DNA of 64,000 nt from an uncultured Clostridia bacterium (GTDB taxonomy: Bacteria > Bacillota > Clostridia > Oscillospirales > Acutalibacteraceae), in contig CALAEV010000007.1 of NCBI GenBank assembly GCA_937892525.1, positions 24,352 to 88,351 of the forward strand, read 5' to 3'. How positions within the stretch are numbered: position 1 is the first letter of the stretch; every line of letters begins with the position of its first letter. Shown here piece after piece: positions 26,451 to 36,362 of the stretch. The notes beneath the pieces were generated by a model. The model was not told the DNA's origin. It saw nothing but the letters and a program-made list of their open reading frames with translations, and ran no database searches. The translations under genes and the position numbers were made by a program.

Positions 26451-27105
26451 TAATAGTTGGGATATCCTTTTAAAAGACGAATTCAAAAAACCTTATTATC
26501 TCAATTTGAGAAAATTTCTGGTACAAGAATATAAAACGCAAACCATATATCCCCATATGGATAACATTTTTAACGCACTTAAATATACAGATTATAAAGA
26601 TGTTAAGGTTGTGATTTTAGGGCAAGACCCATATCACCAACCAAATCAGGCACATGGGCTTTGTTTTTCTGTGCTTAAAGGGGTTAATCCTCCACCATCA
26701 CTACAAAATATGTATAAAGAAATCCACGCAGAATATGGCTACTCAATCCCATCTCACGGTGAGCTTACATACTGGGCAGAACAAGGTGTTCTTATGATGA
26801 ACACAGTGCTTACTGTTCGTGAAAGCCAACCAAACAGCCACAAGGGAATGGGTTGGGAAATATTTACAGACAACGTAATTTCACTTCTTAATCTTCGTCC
26901 TGAGCCAATGGTATTTTTACTTTGGGGTGCAAATGCAAGAGCAAAGAAAAAGATTATTACAAATCCTAATCATTTAGTGCTGGAATCGGCACACCCAAGT
27001 CCACTTTCTGCATACAACGGATTTTTTGGCAACGGACACTTCAAAAAAGCAAACGAATTCTTAAAATCTAAAGGTATGACAGAGATTGATTGGCAAATAA
27101 AATAA
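26437..27105 (+). CDS. ung: Uracil-DNA glycosylase
   Basis: 222 aa from ATG 26437. Family 1 motifs: VILGQDPYHQPNQAHGLCFSV (catalytic Asp and His region), LMMNTVLTVR, FLLWGANA and ESAHPSPLSAYNGFFG (HPSPLS DNA intercalation loop). It removes uracil from DNA. The start lies inside the end of murC. Confidence 0.96.
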   Translation: MVQFNNSWDILLKDEFKKPYYLNLRKFLVQEYKTQTIYPHMDNIFNALKYTDYKDVKVVILGQDPYHQPNQAHGLCFSVLKGVNPPPSLQNMYKEIHAEYGYSIPSHGELTYWAEQGVLMMNTVLTVRESQPNSHKGMGWEIFTDNVISLLNLRPEPMVFLLWGANARAKKKIITNPNHLVLESAHPSPLSAYNGFFGNGHFKKANEFLKSKGMTEIDWQIK

Positions 27106-27113
27106 CAAACAAA

Positions 27114-27142
27114 AACGGCGAGAGATAAATTCTCTCGCCGTT
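27114..27142. terminator. Terminator between ung and alr
   Basis: AACGGCGAGAGA-TAAAT-TCTCTCGCCGTT between convergent genes, followed by AATTTTGC on the plus side and by GTTTTTGTTTGTT on the minus side. Confidence 0.85.
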
Positions 27143-27166
27143 AATTTTGCGTTTTTCACTTAGCAT

Positions 27167-28306
27167 TTATTCAATTACTTTTCCGTTTTTAATATAAATT
27201 CTTGGAACTCTTGGAGTAATAAGACAACAGAATTCATAGTTAAAACGGTATTCGCCGTTTGAAACATCTTCAACTGTAATTGTTTCTGCCCCATCAGTGC
27301 CAACGAGAGTTACCTCGTCAGCAATCTCCACATCAGAGAGATGTGAAACATCAACCATAAACTGGTCCATACACACTCTGCCAAGGATTTTACAACGAGT
27401 GCCACGAATTAACACTTCGCCTTTATTCGACAAATACCTTGGATATCCGTCACCGTAGCCTGCCGGAACGGTGGCTATTTTCATATCTTTTTCTGCCACA
27501 TAAGTTGAACCATAACTTACAGTAAATCCTTTTTTAACTGATTTTACAAAAGAAACGCTACTCTTAAACTCTAATGCAGGATAAAGCTTATAATCTCTGT
27601 TCATTTCGTCTGATGGATAAAGTCCGTAAAGCATAATACCACAACGCACCATCTCACCTGCGTAACCGTCGAGTTCCATAGCAGATGCACTGTTATACAT
27701 GTGTCGGACAGGAAAATTATAGCCCTCATTTATCAGCTTATCAGTAAATTGAACGAATTTCTGTTTTTGAGTATTTGCAGAGGTTTTATCACTACTATCA
27801 GCATTTGCAAAATGAGTAAAAGCACCGTCAACACTTATATTTTCAAGGTCAAAAACAGATTTTATTTGCATTTCGCCTTCTTTGTCAGGTTGAAAACCGA
27901 TTCTGCCCATACCTGTATCAATTTTAATGTGAACTTTTGCTATTTTACCCAGTTCTTTTGCTTTTTTTGATATTCCTTGTGCAGTTACAATATCAACAAC
28001 CGTGCAAGTAACATCATTTTCGATTGCAGTTTCGTAATCCTGACGGAAAATCTGACCTAGAATGAGAATTGGTGCAGTTATTCCATTTTCACGAAGTTCA
28101 ACTGCCTCATCAATAGCAGCCACGCCAAGCATACCTGCACCGCATTCTACAAGTGCTTTTGCAACCTCAACTGCACCGTGGCCGTAAGCATTGGCTTTAA
28201 CAATACCCATAATGGTAATATCTTTACCAAACTTGTCACAGACAGTTTTCATATTCTTTTGTATGTTATCAAGATTTATTTTTGTATAAACTCTTTTTGG
28301 TAACAT
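27167..28306 (-). CDS. alr: Alanine racemase
   Basis: 379 aa, full length. PLP lysine in VKANAYGHGAVEVA (near residue 38), KIDTGMGRIGF, and the C-terminal catalytic Tyr region (VSYGSTYVAEKD) and GRVCMDQFMVDVS. It makes D-Ala for peptidoglycan. Monocistronic between the ung terminator and the ktrB promoter region. Confidence 0.95.
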   Translation of the reverse strand: MLPKRVYTKINLDNIQKNMKTVCDKFGKDITIMGIVKANAYGHGAVEVAKALVECGAGMLGVAAIDEAVELRENGITAPILILGQIFRQDYETAIENDVTCTVVDIVTAQGISKKAKELGKIAKVHIKIDTGMGRIGFQPDKEGEMQIKSVFDLENISVDGAFTHFANADSSDKTSANTQKQKFVQFTDKLINEGYNFPVRHMYNSASAMELDGYAGEMVRCGIMLYGLYPSDEMNRDYKLYPALEFKSSVSFVKSVKKGFTVSYGSTYVAEKDMKIATVPAGYGDGYPRYLSNKGEVLIRGTRCKILGRVCMDQFMVDVSHLSDVEIADEVTLVGTDGAETITVEDVSNGEYRFNYEFCCLITPRVPRIYIKNGKVIE

Positions 28307-28451
28307 ATTTTAACCTCTTATTTGCCCAATTTATATATTTTATTGATATAATTATTTTTTTATGATATAATTTGTAATATATTATTTATTATAATAGATT
28401 TTGTTAATAAAAACAAGTTAAATCTTCTTTTTTAGTAAAGGAAATATAAAT

Positions 28452-29810
28452 ATGCGTAAAAAACGCTTAAAATTATCAACGACTCATATTATAATGCTGA
28501 GCTTTCTTCTTGTAATCTTTGCAGGTAGTATATTGCTCGCATTACCCATAAGTTCATCTAATGGCGTTGCCGTATCATATATTGATGCTCTTTTCACTGC
28601 AACTACCGCTACCTGCGTAACAGGTCTTGTAACCTTGCCCACCGTTACTGCATGGAGCACATTTGGTCAAGTAGTAATACTCTGCCTTATTCAGCTTGGT
28701 GGACTTGGTATTATTACTGTTATGTCAGGGCTTATGATTGCATTTCACAAAAAAATGGGACTCGCTGACCGCTTGCTTATACAAGAGGCGTTTAATCTTA
28801 ATACTCTTTCAGGACTTGTACGTTTTGTAAAAAAAGTAATCGGTGCAACTTTTTTAATTGAAGGTATCGGCGCTGTTTTATATATGATAGTTTTTGTGCC
28901 TCAGTTTGGTCTGCGTGGAATATGGATATCAATTTTCAATTCAATTTCAGCATTCTGCAACGCAGGGCTTGACATCATTTCAGAAAACAGCCTTTGTGAA
29001 TATGCTACAAATCCTTTAATTAACATAGTAACTAGTGCTTTGATTATAATCGGTGGCTTGGGTTACATTGTATGGTGGGATATAATCAGAATAAGCAAAC
29101 TTCGTAAAAAACAGGGTAAAATGTGTATTCAAAAGTTAACACTACACAGTAAAATTGCTTTGTGGATGACTGCGTTTTTAATTATTACTGGCACTGTTTC
29201 ATTTTTTATTTTTGAATACAACAACAAATTGACAATGGCTGATTATTCACTTTTTAATAAATTACAGTTGTCATTTTTCCAATCGGTAACAACAAGAACA
29301 GCAGGATTTGCCACAATTCCACAACAAAATCTTACAAATCCTTCTGCACTTGTTTCTCTTGTACTTATGTTCATAGGTGGCTCACCTGTAGGTACTGCTG
29401 GTGGTATTAAAACTGTTACTGTAATGGTTTTATTTCTTACTGCCTTTTCAACTGTTAAAAATAAAAATGAAATAACAGTTTTTAATCGTTCCATTTCACA
29501 CCATTCAGTAAGAAAAGCAGTCGCAGTTTTCTGTATGTCTTTTATAATTATGTTTGTATCAACCGTTTTGCTTTCTGTAGTAAGTGATGCCCCTGCACTT
29601 GACATTCTTTACGAAACCGTAAGTGCTACAGCAACGGTAGGTCTTACGCGAAATTTAACTCCCGCCCTCAATTTGTGGGGTAAAATCATAATAATTATTA
29701 CAATGTATCTTGGAAGAATCGGTCCGATTTCTCTTGCGGTTGCTTTTAATATGAAGAAAAGCAGTCAAAACATTGTAAAAACTCCAACGGAAGAAATTAG
29801 CGTTGGTTAA
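28452..29810 (+). CDS. ktrB: Ktr/Trk-type K+ transporter membrane subunit (KtrB)
   Basis: 452 aa, eight to ten helices arranged as four M1-P-M2 repeats. Pore loops show TATCVTGL, NAGLD, TTRTAGFAT and TVGLT with the conserved filter Gly. The nearby KtrA-like subunit, 15 nt downstream, supports KtrB. Moves K+ coupled to Na+ or the membrane potential. No ydaO-type c-di-AMP riboswitch is evident in the 145-bp AT-rich leader. Confidence 0.9.
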   Translation: MRKKRLKLSTTHIIMLSFLLVIFAGSILLALPISSSNGVAVSYIDALFTATTATCVTGLVTLPTVTAWSTFGQVVILCLIQLGGLGIITVMSGLMIAFHKKMGLADRLLIQEAFNLNTLSGLVRFVKKVIGATFLIEGIGAVLYMIVFVPQFGLRGIWISIFNSISAFCNAGLDIISENSLCEYATNPLINIVTSALIIIGGLGYIVWWDIIRISKLRKKQGKMCIQKLTLHSKIALWMTAFLIITGTVSFFIFEYNNKLTMADYSLFNKLQLSFFQSVTTRTAGFATIPQQNLTNPSALVSLVLMFIGGSPVGTAGGIKTVTVMVLFLTAFSTVKNKNEITVFNRSISHHSVRKAVAVFCMSFIIMFVSTVLLSVVSDAPALDILYETVSATATVGLTRNLTPALNLWGKIIIIITMYLGRIGPISLAVAFNMKKSSQNIVKTPTEEISVG

Positions 29811-29825
29811 GAAAGGGTTAAAACT

Positions 29826-30476
29826 ATGAAAACTAATAATTCTTATGCCGTTTTCGGCTTGGGTCGTTACGGTCTTGCAGTGGCAAAAGAGCTTGTAGAA
29901 AACGGTGCAGAAGTTTTAAGCGTCGACCACAATGAAGAACTTATAAACGATGTTATCGGCGAACTTTCTGTTTGCAGATGTGCTGATGTTACAGACCCTG
30001 AAGTAATAAAACAACTTGGCATTTCCAACATAGATGTTGTAATTATTGCTATATCAGGAAGTCTTGAAACAAGCGTTATGGCGACAGCTCTGTGCAAAGA
30101 AGCAGGCGTGAAAAATGTAATTGTAAAGTGCAGTAATGAGATGCATGCGAAAATTTTAACTAAGGTCGGTGCTGACAGGGTTGTTTTACCTGAACGCGAA
30201 TCAGGTGTACGCCTTGCAAAAAATCTTTTAAGTTCAGGTTTTATTGATATTCTTGACCTTACAAATAATGTTTCCCTTGTTGAAATTGATGTAAAATCTG
30301 AATGGGTCGGCAAATCTCTTGTTGGCTTGAATTTAAGAAAAAAATACTCAATCAATGTTATTGCTATTCAGAAAAACAATGATGTTACAACAGATATTGA
30401 CCCCACAAAACCTCTTGAAGAAACTATGAAATTAATTGTAGTTGCAGACAGAAATAAGTTAGAAAAAATGAAATAA
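29826..30476 (+). CDS. ktrA: KtrA-type regulatory RCK subunit
   Basis: 216 aa. A Rossmann RCK_N domain (AVFGLGRYGLAVAKELVENG, nucleotide site GxGxxG) with VIIAISGSLETSV, and an RCK_C domain (about 135-216) of the type that binds c-di-AMP in Firmicutes. A single RCK unit of this size is typical of KtrA. It gates KtrB. Confidence 0.92.
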   Translation: MKTNNSYAVFGLGRYGLAVAKELVENGAEVLSVDHNEELINDVIGELSVCRCADVTDPEVIKQLGISNIDVVIIAISGSLETSVMATALCKEAGVKNVIVKCSNEMHAKILTKVGADRVVLPERESGVRLAKNLLSSGFIDILDLTNNVSLVEIDVKSEWVGKSLVGLNLRKKYSINVIAIQKNNDVTTDIDPTKPLEETMKLIVVADRNKLEKMK

Positions 30477-30480
30477 AGGC

Positions 30481-30520
30481 AAAAATTAGTCAGCACAAAA
30501 TGAAGTGCTGACTAATTTTT
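30481..30520. terminator. Shared terminator of the two K+ systems
   Basis: A 16-bp stem (AAAAATTAGTCAGCAC and its complement) with an 8-nt loop lies between convergent ktrA and trkH. Its right arm touches the trkH stop codon (30519-30521). Confidence 0.85.
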
Positions 30521-31964
30521 ATGATATTTTTTTCCATGTTGAACGCATAAATAAGATTATAATTGGAAAAATTTCAAGACGACCTATAAGCATATTAGCT
30601 GAAAGCACAAGTTTTGATAAGTTGCTGAAATCTGCAAAATTCTCAACAGGACCGACCAATGCTAGTCCGGGGCCTACGTTATTTATACAAGTTATAACAG
30701 CAGTAACAGTTGTAGTGAAATCAAAATTATCAACTGTTAAAATCAATGCAGAAATACCAATTATAAACATATAAATAACAAAATATGTTGATGTTGTAAT
30801 TACAACATCTTTTTCAACAACCGCACCATCTAGTTTAATTGCTTTAACTCTGTTAGGATTTATTGCACGGCGCAATTCACGGAAAGCAACCTTTACAAGA
30901 ATAATCATTCTGCCAACTTTAAGTCCTCCCCCTGTTGAACCGGCACAAGCACCTAAAAACATAAGTGCCACTATTATCATTTGTGACATAGAAGGCCATT
31001 GGCCAAAATCAGCAGTTACAAATCCTGTTGTTGTAATAATTGAAGCTACCTGAAAACCTGCCTGACGCAAGGCTATACCCACTGACTCAACCATAGGATA
31101 AATATTTAGTGTTATAAGTATTATAGATACGCCGACTACACCAAGATATGTCCAAAGTTCTTCACTTTTAAAGACTCGCTTAAATTGTTTAACAAGAAAA
31201 AGATAAAACAGATTAAAGTTTATACCAAAAAGAAGCATAAATATTGAAATCACTATCTCTGCTCCTAAATTATTGTATGCGGCAATACTTGCATTTTTTA
31301 CTGAAAATCCACCTGTACCTGCAGTCGCAAATGCAGTTGTAACGCTATCATACAAAGGCATTTTACAGCACAATAGCGCAACAATTTCTGCCACCGTAAA
31401 AACAGTATATATAATATAAAGTATTCTTGCCGTTACAGTAGCTTTTGATACCAATTTACCAACGGTAGGACCAGGCACTTCGGCTCTTAAAATATGCATT
31501 GACTGCATTTCTTTCTGTGGAAGAATTGCAAGCACAAAAACTATTACGCCCATTCCACCAATCCAATGAGTAAATGAACGCCAGAACAAAATGCTTTTAG
31601 GCAAAACTTCAATATTGTTAAGTATTGAGGCACCCGTTGTGGTAAACCCTGATACTGTTTCAAAAAGCGCATCAACAAATGAGGGTATTGCACCTGAAAT
31701 TACAAAAGGCAATGCTCCAAAAAGTGACATAAGTATCCATGAAAGCGATACAATAACAAATCCTTCACGAGCATAGATTTTTCGTGTTTGAGGTTTTGGC
31801 AAAATCATAATTGTACCAACACACAAAAGCATTGCAATTACAATTCCATATACATATATGAGATTTTCTTTGAAATAAATTGAAACTGCCATAGGCAACA
31901 GTAACAGAAGTGCTTCCGCCTGTAAAAGTCTGCCTACAGTTTTAGACACCATTTTATAATTCAT
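30519..31964 (-). CDS. trkH: TrkH-type K+ transporter membrane subunit
   Basis: 481 aa, about ten helices. Pore-loop segments TVSGFTTTGASI, TAGTGGFSV, TTTGFVTADFG and NNVGPGL carry the conserved filter glycines. GVIVFVLAILPQKEMQSMHILRAEVPG is typical of TrkH. It is 11 nt downstream of trkA. Confidence 0.92.
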   Translation of the reverse strand: MNYKMVSKTVGRLLQAEALLLLLPMAVSIYFKENLIYVYGIVIAMLLCVGTIMILPKPQTRKIYAREGFVIVSLSWILMSLFGALPFVISGAIPSFVDALFETVSGFTTTGASILNNIEVLPKSILFWRSFTHWIGGMGVIVFVLAILPQKEMQSMHILRAEVPGPTVGKLVSKATVTARILYIIYTVFTVAEIVALLCCKMPLYDSVTTAFATAGTGGFSVKNASIAAYNNLGAEIVISIFMLLFGINFNLFYLFLVKQFKRVFKSEELWTYLGVVGVSIILITLNIYPMVESVGIALRQAGFQVASIITTTGFVTADFGQWPSMSQMIIVALMFLGACAGSTGGGLKVGRMIILVKVAFRELRRAINPNRVKAIKLDGAVVEKDVVITTSTYFVIYMFIIGISALILTVDNFDFTTTVTAVITCINNVGPGLALVGPVENFADFSNLSKLVLSANMLIGRLEIFPIIILFMRSTWKKIS

Positions 31965-31975
31965 TTATTTTCGCC

Positions 31976-33334
31976 TTACTCAAAAATTTCGTTGATACTG
32001 CTTATATGATTGCGCTTTGTGACAATAATAACGCTGTCATCTTTTTCAATACAATCATTACCACCAGGGAATATAACATTATGATTTCTGATGATACAAG
32101 CAATCAAAGTATCATCTTTAAGTCTTATATCTTTAAGTGGCACACCGATTTCGCTGAAATCAGAATTAATGTTAAACTCAAGTGCTTCAACCTGACCGCC
32201 GACAAGCTTATAAAGAGTCTGCACGCTTGATTCTTCACCTGAATTTTCTAACGCACGGACAAAAGCAATTATTCTGTTTGCTGCAATTGCTTTTGATGAA
32301 AATGCACTATCCATACCAATACTTTCAAGCACCTGATATGAAACACGATTTACCTTTGCAACAGTTTTGCTGATACCAAGTGAATTTGCATACATAGCAG
32401 AGATAATATTTTCTTCATCTATTGTAGTAAGTGCCACAAAAGCATCTTGATTTGCAAGGCCTTGTTCTAATAACACTTCACGGTCAGTACCGTCACCAAA
32501 AATAACATCTGCCTGTGGCAAGTTTACGCAAAGATGCTCACAACGTTCCTCATCATTTTCAACAATCTTAACACTATAACCACCGGTTTCGCAAAGCTGA
32601 CGAGCAAGGTAATAGCCCATTTTTCCACCACCGGTAATCATAATATCTTTTGTACGGTGTTTGTAAATCTTAAGTTTTTTCATAAAGCTTACAAGTACTC
32701 CACGAGGCGCAGTAATGTGTATTCTGTCACCTGCTTTAAGAGTGAAATCACCATGTGGAATAATAACCTCGTCTTTACGCTGAACTGCACAAACAAGAAT
32801 TTTAACATTGAACTTATTGAAAATATCAGTAAGCTGCATATCGCACAAAGGATTACCTGCGTCAATTTTCACTTCTGCAAGGTCAACAAGTCCACGATAG
32901 AATGTTTCAATATTGATAGCGTTAGGAAAACGAAGAACCTTTGCAATTTCATTTGCTGCGTCAAGCTCAGGGTTTACAATCATACTTAAGCCTAATTCGT
33001 CCTTAAAAAATGGCACTTGATTTAAATAATCAGGATTACGCACTCTAGCAATTGTATGCGCTGCCCCTGCTTTTTTTGCCATAAGACAAGAAAGAATGTT
33101 AAGTTCGTCAGATGATGTTGCTGCAACAAATAATTGCGCATCACCAACGCCTGCTTCCAACTGCACCTCATAACTTGCACCATTTCCACAAACTCCCATA
33201 ACATCATATGAGTTTACAAGTTGTTCAATTACTTTCTGGTCACGGTCAATAACTATAATATCGTGCCCCTCTTGCGACAGATGTTCAACAAGGGTTGCAC
33301 CAACTTTACCGTCACCAACAATTATAATTTTCAT
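31976..33334 (-). CDS. trkA: TrkA with two RCK modules
   Basis: 452 aa. Duplicated RCK_N-RCK_C: IIVGDGKVGATLVEHL near the N-terminus and IMITGGGKMGYYLARQL near residue 230, each with a GxGxxG nucleotide site. It regulates the adjacent TrkH. Upstream gene of the pair. Confidence 0.93.
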   Translation of the reverse strand: MKIIIVGDGKVGATLVEHLSQEGHDIIVIDRDQKVIEQLVNSYDVMGVCGNGASYEVQLEAGVGDAQLFVAATSSDELNILSCLMAKKAGAAHTIARVRNPDYLNQVPFFKDELGLSMIVNPELDAANEIAKVLRFPNAINIETFYRGLVDLAEVKIDAGNPLCDMQLTDIFNKFNVKILVCAVQRKDEVIIPHGDFTLKAGDRIHITAPRGVLVSFMKKLKIYKHRTKDIMITGGGKMGYYLARQLCETGGYSVKIVENDEERCEHLCVNLPQADVIFGDGTDREVLLEQGLANQDAFVALTTIDEENIISAMYANSLGISKTVAKVNRVSYQVLESIGMDSAFSSKAIAANRIIAFVRALENSGEESSVQTLYKLVGGQVEALEFNINSDFSEIGVPLKDIRLKDDTLIACIIRNHNVIFPGGNDCIEKDDSVIIVTKRNHISSINEIFE

Positions 33335-33455
33335 AATATAATCACCTTAAAAACAATTATAACTAAAAGGTATTTTAGCACAATAGAATTGATTTTACAA
33401 TGATTTTGTGATAAATTATAATTAATTCAGAATGCAGAATTGAGGAGTGATATTT

Positions 33456-34373
33456 ATGTCTAAAAAAATCAAGATAATACTTTCATTATTAATTTCATTC
33501 TTACTGGTTATTACAATTCTGATTGGGGGATTTTTTATGATTTTTCCTATGAAACCTGATGTTGAAATTAAATCTGCACAAGAAAGAATCGAAAATAACG
33601 ACAATATTCTTGTTGCAAGTTATAACACAGCAGCACCTTGGGGCAATCTTTTAGAGGGCACATACACTACACGAAGAATGCACTTATGGGCAAAGCAGAT
33701 TAACAACACACTCCCTGACTCATTAGGTGTTCAGGAAATCAACAGTATATGGGTTTCAGGACTTGAAGAAATGTTACCCCAATACGCATATTATGGTGTT
33801 AAGCGTGGCGGTGATGAAAATGAGCAAAAGTCCGAAATGAACGGTATTTATTACCTTAAAGATAAATTCAATTTGCTTGAAAGTGATACTTTTTGGATTT
33901 CAGAAACACCTGACGCAGAGTCAAAATACGAAAATGCGGGATGTTACAGAATCTGTTCTTATGTAGTGCTTGAAAATAAGGCAAGCGGATTTATTTATAT
34001 TCACCTCAACACTCATTTCGACAACTCAAGTATTGAGGCACAAAATCTTGGTGGCAAATTAGTAATTGAATATGCAGATAAGCTTGCACAAAAATATGAA
34101 AATGCTCCAATTGTTATTACAGGTGATTTTAACCAGTATAGTGATGGTGAATCTGTAAAGTTGCTTGTTGATAAAGGCTATACAAACGCAAATAATGGTG
34201 ACAAAACACCTACATATCACGGTTGGGGTGAAAATTCGCATACTGAGCCTATTGATTATATTTTTGTAAAAGGCTTTACCACAAGTGATTACAAGGTGCA
34301 TTCAGACACAAATACAAAAACAGATATTTCTGACCATTATATGATAAGCACAAAATGTACAGTAATTGAATAA
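33456..34373 (+). CDS. Membrane-anchored endonuclease/exonuclease/phosphatase-family protein
   Basis: 305 aa from ATG 33456 (GAGGAGTGAT upstream). One N-terminal helix, then the EEP fold: ASYNTAAPWG, LGVQEINSIW (metal Glu), THFDNSS, ITGDFNQYSDGE and DISDHYM (catalytic Asp-His). Extracytoplasmic. Substrate could be nucleic acid, phospholipid or another phosphodiester. Confidence 0.85.
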   Translation: MSKKIKIILSLLISFLLVITILIGGFFMIFPMKPDVEIKSAQERIENNDNILVASYNTAAPWGNLLEGTYTTRRMHLWAKQINNTLPDSLGVQEINSIWVSGLEEMLPQYAYYGVKRGGDENEQKSEMNGIYYLKDKFNLLESDTFWISETPDAESKYENAGCYRICSYVVLENKASGFIYIHLNTHFDNSSIEAQNLGGKLVIEYADKLAQKYENAPIVITGDFNQYSDGESVKLLVDKGYTNANNGDKTPTYHGWGENSHTEPIDYIFVKGFTTSDYKVHSDTNTKTDISDHYMISTKCTVIE

Positions 34374-34421
34374 CCAACAAAAATCTCCACAAACTACTAA
34401 AAAAACGAAAGGTTGATTTTT

Positions 34422-34580
34422 ATGGTTTATGTTTGTGAAGTTTGCGGTTGGATGTATGACGAAAGTGCAGGGTGTCCTGAAATGGATATAACTCCAGGTA
34501 CAAAATTCGAGGATTTACCCGATAATTTTGAATGTCCGTTGTGCCATGTAGGTACGGAACTATTTGTACCTGAAAAATAG
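34422..34580 (+). CDS. Rubredoxin
   Basis: 52 aa (MVYVCEVCGWMYDESAG...). Cys5-x2-Cys8-Gly and Cys38-x2-Cys41 bind one Fe. FEDLPDNFECPLC is the rubredoxin signature. The spacing is that of a normal single-domain rubredoxin, slightly short in the first loop. AAAGG lies upstream. It carries electrons in anaerobic oxidative-stress pathways; no rubrerythrin or reductase partner is adjacent. Confidence 0.95.
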   Translation: MVYVCEVCGWMYDESAGCPEMDITPGTKFEDLPDNFECPLCHVGTELFVPEK

Positions 34581-34606
34581 TAAATATAATATTTCAGCAC
34601 TATTGC

Positions 34607-34649
34607 AAACACAAAACAGCGGAAGTTCAACTCCCGCTGTTTTGTGTTT
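34607..34649. terminator. Terminator after the rubredoxin gene
   Basis: AAACACAAAACAGCGG pairs with CCGCTGTTTTGTGTTT around an 11-nt loop. It lies between convergent genes and touches the stop of the 157-aa gene. Confidence 0.85.
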
Positions 34650-35121
34650 ATTTATTTAATTCGTAGTAAGGAACATAATATTCTCTATAATATTCTGTAT
34701 GAATATTACGAAGTTCAATCAGCGAAGTATTATCTTCAGGGACTTCATACCTTTGACCATCAAGCCATAAATTTGCACCTGTTCCAAACTCAACAATTGT
34801 TCCGTCAGTTTTTTCTAAACGAAATTCACGGTCAAGTCCACCTGAATATTCTTTGTTATCTTCTTTGCCTGTTTCAATACCATTAAGAAGTTTAACAATT
34901 TCTTCACACTCTTCATCGGTGAAAATGTATATAATTTCTTGCGTTACATTTTGAGAATAAAGAGATATACTTTTTACTTCTTCGATAGTTAGGTTTTCAA
35001 AAGGTTTGGCGAATTGATGAGAATTATGATAAATCAACACCCCCACAATCACCATAACACTTAAAATAATCGCCAATAAAATAAAAATACATTTGTGTTT
35101 GCTAAGGTTTTGTTTTGTCAT
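34648..35121 (-). CDS. Hypothetical membrane-anchored protein beside the cysteine peptidase
   Basis: 157 aa. One transmembrane helix at residues 10-30, then an extracytoplasmic acidic domain (IYIFTDEECEEIVKLLNGI, FGTGANLWLDGQRYEV). Not recognised. It lies 47 nt downstream of the secreted cysteine peptidase in the same direction, without a terminator between them, so co-expression is likely. A protective or inhibitor role is only a guess from position. Confidence 0.65.
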   Translation of the reverse strand: MTKQNLSKHKCIFILLAIILSVMVIVGVLIYHNSHQFAKPFENLTIEEVKSISLYSQNVTQEIIYIFTDEECEEIVKLLNGIETGKEDNKEYSGGLDREFRLEKTDGTIVEFGTGANLWLDGQRYEVPEDNTSLIELRNIHTEYYREYYVPYYELNK

Positions 35122-35168
35122 AACATCTCCTCCCTTTATGTTATAAAAAACTGTTCATAATAGTTATT

Positions 35169-36245
35169 TCATACAGACCAATACCTACAAGTTGCACATT
35201 CTAAAGTGAATGTTACCCCAGAGTTTACACTTACATACCTATAACCAGAGCCACTGATAGTGGCACTACATGCTCCAGATAATGGGTCCATAACCGAAAT
35301 ATACCCGCTAATTGTGTTGATACCAAATATAACAACAGCATGATATCCTCCATTAGAATTCTTAAATGTTGCATACACTGGATAATCATTAATGATATTT
35401 TTCCCAATTACACTATCACCCGGAATTTTATCCTTATGTAAATATAGCAACAAATAATCCGATATGAGAATGTTATCTTCTTCACCAATTGTCAATGTTC
35501 GATTATAGTTTGTATTGCCATAATGTTTTTTTGCCACATCAACAGCTGTATACGAAGTGCCTTTTTTATAGTTTACAATAGATGCAATTGTTGCCGCCCA
35601 GCAAAGATACGGCGACGGATTTTGAGTAACATATCCAACAGGACATTCATAATAAGTTTGCACTCTTGTGTTTTGATTAAAGGAATAATTTAAACATACT
35701 GATTCATCTATATTTGTTAACTGAATATCAAAATCATCCATATAAACATTGTCAACATTTAATACAGAACGATTTTCAATATTATGAGTTACTTCTGCCA
35801 ACTGATAAAACTCACTTCCATCATACAAATAACAATATTCATAATCATATATTAGAGCAAAATTCGTATTATCTTGTAAAACAGAGTTAGTCTCATAAAT
35901 CAATGCTGTTGTAATTTGATATTTAGTATCAGAACTATCGTCCAAAGGAATAGCCCATGCAACCAATACATCATCAACTTTTAAAGGATACATTAAATTA
36001 TTTTCTAACAGTCCTTGGTTGGTATATTCGTATGTATATATTGGATTAGAAATGGTAATTTCACTAAAATCAAAACTGTCTAAGCCGAGTTCGTCTTTTA
36101 TATATTCAGCATTTTGCAATGCTTCTATAATTCCATTATTTATACTACTTTCAGTTGAAGTTACCGCACATACACTAAATGTCGATAGAAATACAAATAA
36201 TAACGATAATAGAATAGATGTAATCTTAACAAACAACTTTTTCAT
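35169..36245 (-). CDS. Secreted papain-like (C39-like) cysteine peptidase
   Basis: 358 aa from ATG 36245 (AAGGAG upstream; an in-frame ATG at 36263 lies too near the leader ORF stop). Signal peptide 1-27, a propeptide-like region (30-200), then a papain-like domain with catalytic Cys in YLCWAATIASIVNYKKG, His in GGYHAVVIFG and an Asp/Asn site in ISVMDPLSG. Extracellular or wall-associated. The leader matches that of the DNRLRE protein at 2357. Confidence 0.8.
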   Translation of the reverse strand: MKKLFVKITSILLSLLFVFLSTFSVCAVTSTESSINNGIIEALQNAEYIKDELGLDSFDFSEITISNPIYTYEYTNQGLLENNLMYPLKVDDVLVAWAIPLDDSSDTKYQITTALIYETNSVLQDNTNFALIYDYEYCYLYDGSEFYQLAEVTHNIENRSVLNVDNVYMDDFDIQLTNIDESVCLNYSFNQNTRVQTYYECPVGYVTQNPSPYLCWAATIASIVNYKKGTSYTAVDVAKKHYGNTNYNRTLTIGEEDNILISDYLLLYLHKDKIPGDSVIGKNIINDYPVYATFKNSNGGYHAVVIFGINTISGYISVMDPLSGACSATISGSGYRYVSVNSGVTFTLECATCRYWSV

Positions 36246-36259
36246 AATTATACTCCTTA

Positions 36260-36304
36260 TCAATTAAAATGTTCTAGCTTTTTAACTAATAAGTAATAGC
36301 CCAT
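36260..36304 (-). other. Tiny leader ORF (MGYYLLVKKLEHFN) before the cysteine peptidase
   Basis: Fourteen codons from ATG 36302-36304, preceded by an extended Shine-Dalgarno AGAGGTGATTCC at ideal spacing. The start is exactly 59 nt upstream of the peptidase ATG. It may be a leader peptide, a coupling device or a small product. Confidence 0.45.
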
Positions 36305-36362
36305 TGGAATCACCTCTTTAATAGTTTTTACAGAATAACAATAGTTGTTACCCCTGCACTTT

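Noticed and set aside
28307..28451. ydaO (c-di-AMP) riboswitch before ktrB
   Set aside because: The 145-bp leader is plain AT-rich sequence without the conserved stems.
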